Of a stretch of 64,000 nt of DNA, positions 52,104-64,000 are shown piece by piece. The notes under the pieces were generated by a model. That model made no database searches, was not told the DNA's origin, and was given only the letters and a program-made list of their open reading frames with translations. Made by a program: the position numbers and the translations under genes. Every line of letters begins with the position of its first letter. The first letter of the stretch is position 1. Origin of the DNA: Nitzschia sp. DOCU1 (taxonomy: Eukaryota > Bacillariophyta > Bacillariophyceae > Bacillariales > Bacillariaceae). Where the stretch lies: contig OX595993.1 of the NCBI GenBank assembly GCA_951394045.1, positions 806,001 to 870,000 of the forward strand, written 5' to 3'.

Positions 52104-52779
52104 TACTCTTTCTGAGTCGATGAACCAAACTCTCAAGTTATAGGGTGGGACGTGAGATAGTGTAATGGCATGGAAAGAGAAAGTTTTATCATAGCAGCGT
52201 CAGATGTAATAAAAGCGTGTGGTACGCTGCGCGGCGCCGGATGGAAAAAAATTGCCAGAGCGCCTTCTCATTTGCCGTACCTGGTAAATAATATGCTGGT
52301 TGGTGTCACAATCGCCATCGTTCGTGCGTCTCGAGCACTCAGATGCCCCCCGCTGACCCCTGGTGCCCTCTGGTGACCCCTGGTGCACCATTCCCCCTAC
52401 TCCCTGTCCTTGATGTCCGGACGGAGGGGCGCGTGCCGCCACCAAAGAATTGAGTCGAAAGAATCATTCAACCATATCGGTAGCTCGAGCGCGTGATGAT
52501 CGATCGATGGAGTGCAGCACTCACAATGACGGGATGCGCTACGCTGCCGGGATCCACCATGGTAAATCCCTGACGCCGATAGCTGATAGTGACGCACGGC
52601 AATCGGCCCAGCTTGGTGCAGTAGGCGCCCCTCGGAAGCTAATCACTTTTCTCACTCTCATCCCTTATCCGGCGGGGGGTGAGCTGAAGCAATTCATTGC
52701 CTTCTCCCAGTTGACCAGCATTGTGACTACTTATCTCGAGGCGCATGCTTGAATCATCACAAATACATTGATTTTTTAT
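52104..52779. other. Divergent promoter region, CRAL-TRIO/DUF6824 gene / methyltransferase
   Basis: About 680 bp without a supported gene. A degenerate tandem of CTGGTG-containing units (TGACCCCTGGTG...) lies at about 52350-52390. Confidence 0.5.
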
Positions 52780-53784
52780 ATGAGTTGGTGGAATTCCTTC
52801 TCGACTTTGTTCATTATTCTTTTGCTACATTTTTCACGGAAATCTGCTCCGCGTCCGATCGTTGGCGCCGCCATGACCAATCTTTTCTCGTCTGCTAGCA
52901 GGAACGGTGCCAAGAGCCGATTGGTTTACGGAAAAGATGACTCACTTTTTGGTTCGATCGAAGAGCGACAGGGTGATAAACCTTTCGGGAAAGTGCTGGA
53001 TGCTGGGACGGGAATGCATAGTTTGCGGTGGATCGCCACCCTAGGCGAAAAGGGGATGACAGAGTTTACCGCCATTACTGCCGATGCTACCATGCAACGC
53101 AATGTTCAAGCAGAGGCCGATGCCCTGGAAATTTCGCATCTAGGAAAAATTATCACTGGAAACTGGTTCGGAAGTAGCCCCCTCGATGAACAGCTGTTGC
53201 TTCAGAATACGGACCAGGAACCTCCGTTTGACACTATACTGGCGGACTATCTGATTGGTGCCATGGACGGATTCTCGCCGTACCAGCAAGATTTGATGAT
53301 CCCGAAGCTTGCATCATTGCTAAAGCCAGGAGGTCGCCTTTATATTGTGGGTTTGGAGCCTATTCCTGATACAGCACCCGGAGATGCCAATATCATTTGC
53401 AAAGTCCGTCAAGTCAGAGATGCTTGTATTCTACTGGCAGGGCATCGATGTTACCGTGAATACCCAGTGGAATGGATTCAACGGCAGATACAAACGCATG
53501 CAGGCGATAGCCTTACGCTGCTTCGAACTACAACCTTTCCGATTCTGTACCGGCATACAACGATTGTTAATCAAATCAACGTTGCTCGAACAAAGTTTTC
53601 ATACTTCCCCACGCCAGAACTTGCAGAACAAATGAAGGTAGTGCTGGATAATTTGGAAGAGCAAAGCCTCAAGGCAACATCAGAACGAGGACGAATTCGA
53701 TTAGGCGTCGACTACGTGGTAACGGCAGAGAAGAAAAGACGCGGAGATATTTGTGCTAATGCTACCATAGATGGAAGGGAATAG
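52780..53784 (+). CDS. SAM-dependent methyltransferase-like protein with N-terminal hydrophobic leader
   Basis: 334 aa from the ATG at 52780 (the frame upstream starts at TTG). Residues 5-18 (NSFSTLFIILLLHF) are a signal anchor or signal peptide. The class I methyltransferase core follows: KVLDAGTGMHSLRW (motif I, DAGTG at 74-78), TAITADATMQRN after beta-2, DTILADYLIGAMDGF (motif IV), and LLKPGGRLYIVGLEP (post-motif, beta-5). The substrate is unknown. The combination of an AGTGMHS loop with a DGFSPYQQD segment is one I have no characterised match for. Secretory or membrane location is inferred from the leader. Confidence 0.78.
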   Translation: MSWWNSFSTLFIILLLHFSRKSAPRPIVGAAMTNLFSSASRNGAKSRLVYGKDDSLFGSIEERQGDKPFGKVLDAGTGMHSLRWIATLGEKGMTEFTAITADATMQRNVQAEADALEISHLGKIITGNWFGSSPLDEQLLLQNTDQEPPFDTILADYLIGAMDGFSPYQQDLMIPKLASLLKPGGRLYIVGLEPIPDTAPGDANIICKVRQVRDACILLAGHRCYREYPVEWIQRQIQTHAGDSLTLLRTTTFPILYRHTTIVNQINVARTKFSYFPTPELAEQMKVVLDNLEEQSLKATSERGRIRLGVDYVVTAEKKRRGDICANATIDGRE

Positions 53785-54645
53785 ACGTCGAACGACTCGC
53801 TCCATATTTTCTAGATTGAAAGGACGCATCATTTCTTTCATTCAATCATGATCTAGCTCAATGGAAGAGTGTTACCCGACCAGCGACCGATATGATAGAG
53901 CTATGCAATGTCTCGGTTCTGTGAAACCCACTATTTTACTCAATATTGATTACGCTAGAAAACGACTCCATTGCCAATCGTTCCCGTCGCACAGGACAGA
54001 CGCTCCACTAGGTAGCTAGCTTCCGCCGACCCAAAGGTTGCTACATAGATCCTTCTGGCTGCTGCTTGCCAGGCCATACTCCGACTTTTACTCACGTAGA
54101 AACGAGGATACCTAGAGTGTCTACCGGTAGTTTTTGGCCAAGAAAGGAGAAGCGATAAAGTTGTAGGGCTCCATCCGGATGGATTTTTGTCGAGACTATG
54201 ATCGGCAGTTGCAACGGACCATAGTAGGCAAACGTTCGTGGTCGTTCAGGCTGGCCGTTCATGCAGGTCGACGAAACAATCGAGCGAAAATTGCTCCGTA
54301 TTAGTGAAACAGTGGAATAAATTTTGGCTACGTAGCCATATCAAAGGATGAACACCGTTAACCGATAACGCTAAAAATGGCTGTTGGGCATATACATTGT
54401 TCGTGTTGAATGACAAAGCACGTCAGTTGAATACGGTTACTTAGGCAACGGCGACACAAATTGTGAGAGCACCAACATGTTCTTCTGACAACGAAAACAA
54501 ATTCCAGTCAAGGTGGCTTGCGAGCCAATTTTTCTTTACTAAGGCAACAGATCCAGTCAATTTAGCTTCATTTGAAAGCAAGCAGTCGTTGTTATCGTCA
54601 CCACACAACCAGACTCCATTCTGGTATTTCCCAATACGCGGAACC
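53785..54645. other. Intergenic, about 860 bp, with one CTACCGGTAG palindrome
   Basis: No supported gene. CTACCGGTAG is at 54121-54130. A tRNA A-box-like string (TAGCTCAATGG, near 53853) has no matching B box, so no tRNA is called. Confidence 0.5.
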
Positions 54646-57354
54646 ATGACGGAATCCAAACGGTATTTCTACCTGCTCATTGCATTACTGTCATCTCTCG
54701 TTCGAGGGAGTAACGCACAAGATGTATGTTCTTGTGCACCAAGCACCTACAGATTCACCTTTGATTTTAGCTCTGTCTGTTCCGAGGATGTAACTTCTGG
54801 GGGTATTGCATCTACTTATTGCACCGTCGAGCCATTTGGCGACACAGGTGCTACCGATTTCGTGCCAGTAAGTGATTTAGTTGGTGCTGGACTACTAGCG
54901 TGACGGCACTTTGGGAATGTGCTCATTAGATTCTTTATTTGCAGGTGATGGTTGATTTTGTTAGTATCGTTGAGCTTGGGCAAGACTTGGTTGGAATAGC
55001 GCAGCAAAACTACACCCAGGATTTCATGGAAGGAGATTCCATCGAATATACGTCGATCGTCAGCAGCGGCAACAGCACGACCTATCCCCGAGTAATCCAA
55101 TTGAATATCTATGGTCAAAACCTTGAGGGAGAAGAAATTGTTAATTTCTTTGCTATTTCATTCACCAATAATTGTTCTGCTTATCCAGTCTTTGAAGATG
55201 GATTCATGCTTGGCTGGACCACTGTCGTAAGTTCTGAACGCATACTCTTAAAAAGCTGGTGGGATACGTCTTGGTCTAACCTTTTCCATGCACCAACAGA
55301 TGGAAGTTGATGGACCACCAGAAGGTGCGTGTGTCGCCTTTGATGGCACTGATGTACCTGCCACACCATCGCCCACAGCCCCGCCGGTCAATACGCCCGC
55401 GCCTACCAACCTCTCTGTTCCACCCACGATGTCCCCGGTGGTGGGCACTCCAAGTCCAACAGTCGTTCCCGCGACTCCAGCGCCAGTTATTCACAGTCCA
55501 ACATCTCTCCCAACGGTCTTTTCGATGTCAATGTCAATGTCGATGGACTATGGGGATAACGATGAAGGATACGAGACTATTATTGACAATATTATCGATG
55601 ATCTGGAAGAAGAATTCGGACTTCCTGTTCCAAAAGCCAAGGACTCAAAGCAAAGAAGTGAGAAGAAGGCCAAAAAGAGCAGTAAGAAGAGCAGCGCAAA
55701 GGGCGACACGGGTGCTGTTACAGACTATCCCCCTGTGGAGGGCGGTAAGGGCCAAAGCCAATTGCAGAAACACAAAGATATAGATCTTTCGATGTCCATG
55801 TCAATGTCGATGGGCTATTGGCAAAGCGAGGATGGATATCAGGCCATGATCGACGATATGGAAGAATTTGGAGTTCCGAACGCCAAGGACACCAAGCAAG
55901 GAAGCGAGAAGAAGGCCAAGAAGAGCAGTAAGAAGGGCAGCGCTAAGAGCGACTCGGGCGCTGTTTCCGACGATCCACCAATGGAAGGCGACATGGGCGC
56001 TGTTTATGATGATCCCTCTATGGATGACGACGACAAGGAAATCAAGAAGGGTGGAAAGCGACGTCGCCAATTGAAAAAGCACAAAGATATGGATCTCTCC
56101 ATGTCTATGTCTATGTCCATGTCGATGTCAATGGGCTATTGGGGAAGCGACGATGGATACCAGATCCTCGTCGACGATCTGGAAGAATTCGGAATTCCTC
56201 TTCCAAAAGCCAAGGACACCAAGCAAGGAAGCGAGAAGAAGGCCAAGAAGAGCAGTAAGAAGGGCAGCGCTAAGAGCGACTCGGGCGCTGTTTCCGACGA
56301 TCCACCAATGGAAGGCGACATGGGCGCTGTTTATGACGATCCCTCTATGGATGACGACGACAAGGAAATCAAGAAGGGTGGAAAGCGACGTCGCCAATTG
56401 AAAAAGCACAAAGATATGGATCTCTCCATGTCTATGTCTATGTCCATGTCGATGTCAATGGGCTATTGGGGAAGCGACGATGGATACCAGATCCTCGTCG
56501 ACGATCTGGAAGAATTCGGAATTCCTCTTCCGAAAGCCAAGGACACCAAACAAGGAAGCGAGAAGAAGGCCAAGAAGAGCAGTAAGAAGGGCAGCGCTAA
56601 GAGCGACTCGGGCGCTGTTTCCGACGATCCACCAATGGAAGGCGACATGGGCGCTGTTTATGACGATCCCTCTATGGATGACGACGACAAGGAAATCAAG
56701 AAGGGTGGAAAGCGACGTCGCCAATTGAAAAAGCACAAAGATATGGATCTCTCCATGTCTATGTCTATGTCCATGTCGATGTCAATGGGCTATTGGGGAA
56801 GCGACGATGGATACCAGATCCTCGTCGACGATCTGGAAGAATTCGGAATTCCTCTTCCAAAAGCCAAGGACACCAAGCAAGGAAGCGAGAAGAAGGCCAA
56901 GAAGGGCAGTAAGAAGGGCAGCGCTAAGAGCGACTCGGGCGCTGTTTCCGACGATCCACCAATGGAAGGCGACATGGGCGCTGTTTATGACGATCCCTCT
57001 ATGGATGACGACGACAAGGAAATCAAGAAGGGTGGAAAGCGACGTCGCCAATTGAAAAAGCACAAAGATATGGATCTCTCCATGTCTATGTCTATGTCCA
57101 TGTCGATGTCAATGGGCTATTGGGGAAGCGACGATGGATACCAGATCCTCGTCGACGATCTGGAAGAATTCGGAATTCCTCTTCCAAAAGCCAAGGACAC
57201 CAAGCAAGGAAGCGAGAAGAAGGCCAAGAAGGGCAGTAAGAAGGGCAGCGCTAAGAGCGACTCGGGCGCTGTTTCCGAAGGTCCCACAGCGAAGGCCGAA
57301 AAGAAGGACGGAAAGCGAGGACGCCGATTGCGGATACACCAAGTGGTGGCATAG
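54646..57354 (+). CDS. Secreted (Ser-Met)n/Lys-rich tandem-repeat protein, silica-protein-like
   Basis: Three exons (54646-54867, 54945-55226, 55300-57354), introns of 77 and 73 nt, phase 0; 852 aa. Signal peptide (residues 1-24, ending GSNA), then a Cys-containing globular domain (about 26-190), a Thr/Pro-rich linker, and five to six repeats. A typical repeat has a (Ser-Met)6 run, GYWGSDDGYQILVDDLEEFG, a Lys/Ser cluster (KKAKKSSKKGSAKS), an acidic stretch (MDDDDKEIKK) and an Arg-rich end (GGKRRRQLKKHKD) containing R-x-L, the type of processing site known in silaffins. The alternating basic/acidic, Ser- and Lys-rich composition plus secretion resembles silica-associated proteins of diatoms. 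That role is inference; the family is otherwise unknown to me. Confidence 0.82.
55771..57290 (+). repeat. 327-bp in-frame tandem repeat array
   Basis: Units begin at 55771 (309 bp, diverged), 56080, 56407, 56734 and 57061 (last, shortened, with a diverged end). The spacing of the middle units is exactly 327 bp (109 codons). The units from 56080 on differ by only a few bases (for example CCAAAAGCC versus CCGAAAGCC, AAGAGCAGT versus AAGGGCAGT), indicating recent expansion or gene conversion. Each unit has an inner (TCNATG)n microrepeat encoding Ser-Met. Confidence 0.93.
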
Positions 57355-57558
57355 GATGCACACGACCCTCATGTAATCCCGACGGTCCACTATGATTCAA
57401 CCCTTAATCGGTGGTTGATCGGACATCGTTCAAAATCACTCACGAGGAATCCCTAATTAGGGCAAAGCACTGGTTGTTCATTAGCCCCACGTTTCCAAAG
57501 TGGAGAGACGAAGTAAACCAACATACATATTTTTTAATGCTAGATGTTTAAAAGATTC

Positions 57559-62121
<4,563 letters not shown>

Positions 62122-62596
62122 TCTTTCTAGCTAGCTTTGTAAGCACACGCTACTGTGCTGCGAATAATACCAGTGGAAGATGAGCAGTGATTGCGGCACT
62201 CTCTGAACCATTGTCAAAGTCAACACAAGCAACAACGTGAGATCTTTTTTGTCGGCGTCGCTTGACGTGGCGTTAGATTTTCGACACGACCCGTTTGAAT
62301 CACGGTCACTTCGCGCGCACGCGCATCGTGGAACATTGGATTCCTTCGATTCTTTCTTCGTTCCAACTGAATCGTAGGAGTCCAAGAAGTTGGAATCCTT
62401 CGATTGCTTCTAAATTGGCGAGAAGTGTGCTAGAGTAGTGACTTCGATGGTTGCCATGCCTTTAGTAACGAAATCCTTGCTTGATTCCTAGCTAGAGACT
62501 TGAAGAAAGAGGCACATACCGTACAACTGCCCGTCGCGATTGATGACCTCGTCACTACTAAAGACTAGGTTTACCCTCGAGGCAATTCTACCGATC
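62122..62596. other. Intergenic, about 475 bp, beta-galactosidase promoter side
   Basis: No supported gene. Two near-identical 17-bp copies of a CCTTCGATT(C/G)(C/T)TTC-type string occur at about 62340 and 62394. The stretch holds the beta-galactosidase promoter and the transhydrogenase 3' UTR. Confidence 0.5.
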
Positions 62597-64000
62597 CTAA
62601 TATTTTTCTTCATTGTACACACGAAGAAACAAATCTTCCAATTCCTTCCGACCCACTGGACGCGGCGACAATTTCGTAACCCGGTGTTGTGGCAAGGTTC
62701 CTTCGACCAATGATGGAATGTCATCCAGTTCGTATCCAAACGGTTTCAACCCTACCGGAATTTTCAAATCGTCCATGAGCATTCGAATTTCGTCGGCAAG
62801 CCATGATCCCGTATCCGGCGATGGTTTGGGGAAATAAGTAGTACCATCGCTGGTACGAGCTTGCTTTAATATTCGAGCACAGGTACCATGGCGGTCGGGA
62901 TTGGAAATACCCGTGAATGAAAAGACAGCGGGAGCGTTGACAATCACACTCAATCCATGAGGTACTAAGGCGTGTCCATCTAAGGATTCGTAACCTGCTG
63001 GACGATAGGGGCTGGTAGACTTGACTTGAGATGCAATTGCATAACTCATTCCATGGCACAAGTGGACACCGGCATTTCCAAAACCCATACCGGCCGCCGA
63101 AGAGGCAATCAACATTTTAGTCCGGGCTTCTTCGTCGTCCGGATCTGCCAGCGCGGCTCGTCGCAAATACTTGGCAGTCGTTTCCAGCGCAAACAAACTC
63201 CATATATCACTAATAGGATTGGATCCTTGATAGGCCGGTCGATGTGCTGGAGATTCTGGTTTGGGGCGCTGGTCAAAGGGCAGGGCTGTGTATGATTCGA
63301 TCGCATGACATAGAACGTCCAGTCCCGAAAAGGTTGCCACTGTGGAAGGCAAGGTTTTGGTATTATCAGGGTCCACAATACCCAATGTGGGTTTGAGCTT
63401 ACGATTGGCAATTCCGGTCTTTGACTTGGTGGGCGTGTCATCGAAAATGGCCACACCCGTCGTCTCACTCCCCGTTCCAGCCGTCGTTGGAATGGCAATC
63501 AAGGGGGGCAATTCTCCTGGAACGGGAATGCCTTTTCCCAAAGGCGGATTGACATAGTCGTAAAAATCACCCGACGGGGGAGGATATGTCGCATAGAGAT
63601 TGGCAGCCTTGGCCGTGTCCATGACGGATCCGCCACCCAGAGCCACAACGGCGTCGTAGTCGTTTTCTGTAAAATACTGAATGGCGTGTTGGAAGCTAAC
63701 ATCGTTGGGTTCGACTCGAACTTGACTGTAAATGTCATACTTAATACCGCTTCGCTCCAGAGATTCTTTCAGGACTTGCATCGGCGGTAATTTCAAAATT
63801 GTGGGGTCCGTCACCACTAGTACCTTTTTGGCCTTGAGAAAGGCCAAATCTTGGCCGACTTCGGCCGTGGCTCCAGGTCCAAATCGAAGATTGGAGGACG
63901 CCAATTCACATATCTGATCGAATTCAGCCACTGGAGTAGTAAAAGTAAATGACCTTGCTGAAGCAAGGCAGATGGATCTCGATAATACCGATGATGTGCG
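62597..64000 (-). CDS. ADHFE1: Hydroxyacid-oxoacid transhydrogenase (iron alcohol dehydrogenase family), 5' end off window
   Basis: Mitochondrial enzyme that couples oxidation of 4-hydroxybutyrate to reduction of 2-oxoglutarate. The frame is open to the right edge of the window (467 residues visible), so the start is not seen; the first in-window candidate start (63931) is a GTG and not convincing. Visible are the family N-terminus (ELASSNLRFGPGAT), nucleotide-site GGGSVMDTAK, PTTAGTGSE, and the metal-binding region: GLDVLCHAIESY (Asp and His), NAGVHLCHGMSYAI (two His), ESLDGHALVPHG. The edge-proximal residues (SICLASARSFTFTTP) are Arg/Ser/Ala-rich, as for a mitochondrial presequence. The match is to HOT rather than to simple Fe-alcohol dehydrogenases. 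Confidence 0.92.
   Translation of the reverse strand, partial: RTSSVLSRSICLASARSFTFTTPVAEFDQICELASSNLRFGPGATAEVGQDLAFLKAKKVLVVTDPTILKLPPMQVLKESLERSGIKYDIYSQVRVEPNDVSFQHAIQYFTENDYDAVVALGGGSVMDTAKAANLYATYPPPSGDFYDYVNPPLGKGIPVPGELPPLIAIPTTAGTGSETTGVAIFDDTPTKSKTGIANRKLKPTLGIVDPDNTKTLPSTVATFSGLDVLCHAIESYTALPFDQRPKPESPAHRPAYQGSNPISDIWSLFALETTAKYLRRAALADPDDEEARTKMLIASSAAGMGFGNAGVHLCHGMSYAIASQVKSTSPYRPAGYESLDGHALVPHGLSVIVNAPAVFSFTGISNPDRHGTCARILKQARTSDGTTYFPKPSPDTGSWLADEIRMLMDDLKIPVGLKPFGYELDDIPSLVEGTLPQHRVTKLSPRPVGRKELEDLFLRVYNEEKY

Noticed and set aside
53845..53930. tRNA-like A box (TAGCTCAATGG) in an intergenic region
   Set aside because: No B box of the GGTTCRANNCC type follows at the right distance, and no acceptor or anticodon stem can be drawn.
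55801..57390. Repeated ~93-codon minus-strand hydrophobic frames under the 327-bp array
   Set aside because: Antisense shadows created by the repeat itself; the plus-strand frame is continuous with signal peptide and introns.

Overview
The window reads as nuclear DNA of a diatom (photosynthetic stramenopile), probably a pennate-type species; I cannot name it. The evidence is direct. Genes are eukaryotic, closely spaced, on both strands, with few short GT-AG introns (65-144 nt). Several presequences join a signal peptide to an A-x-A|F-type junction, the hallmark of import into a secondary red plastid (glutaredoxin, a methyltransferase-like protein, protochlorophyllide reductase, a ferredoxin-like protein). 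The window also has stramenopile-type families: three DUF6824-type domains, (Ser-Met)n/Lys repeat proteins, a mitochondrial-type PEP carboxylase and an extended POR. I see no transposon, rRNA, tRNA, CRISPR array or bacterial operon.

Layout. 0-14.5 kb: acidic unknown protein, CAND1 (cullin exchange factor), a luminal J-domain/ShKT membrane protein, a MORN-repeat protein, a two-module VOC protein, a secretory cyanase and a small unknown protein. 14.6-25.4 kb: HPP-family membrane protein with a long soluble N-terminus, plastid CGFS glutaredoxin, LRR protein, plastid tandem methyltransferase-fold protein, type II glycosyltransferase-like protein, and a three-exon HSBP1 homologue that no single open frame reveals. 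26-38 kb: secreted six-repeat Cys-rich protein interrupted by a frameshift, flavin amine oxidase, a convergent pair of paralogous unknown proteins, and a divergent pair of DUF6824 proteins. 38-48.8 kb: four-exon PEP carboxylase, DEAD-box (DEMD) helicase, three-exon POR, and a plastid ferredoxin-like gene head-to-head with POR. 50-64 kb: three-exon CRAL-TRIO-like + DUF6824 fusion, a methyltransferase, a three-exon secreted (SM)n/Lys-rich tandem-repeat protein resembling silica-associated proteins, a multi-exon membrane-anchored GH2 beta-galactosidase, and a hydroxyacid-oxoacid transhydrogenase cut by the right edge.

The genes mostly do not form a pathway. The one functional cluster worth attention is POR plus the plastid ferredoxin-like gene sharing a 723-bp divergent promoter. 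The best candidates for undescribed biology are the (SM)n/Lys repeat protein (54.6-57.4 kb), the CRAL-TRIO/DUF6824 fusion (50.3-52.1 kb), the six-repeat Cys-rich surface protein (26.1-28.5 kb), the POR with a long C-terminal extension, and the membrane-anchored beta-galactosidase. Intron boundaries were set by eye from GT/AG sites, frame continuity and family resemblance. No alignment or search was run.
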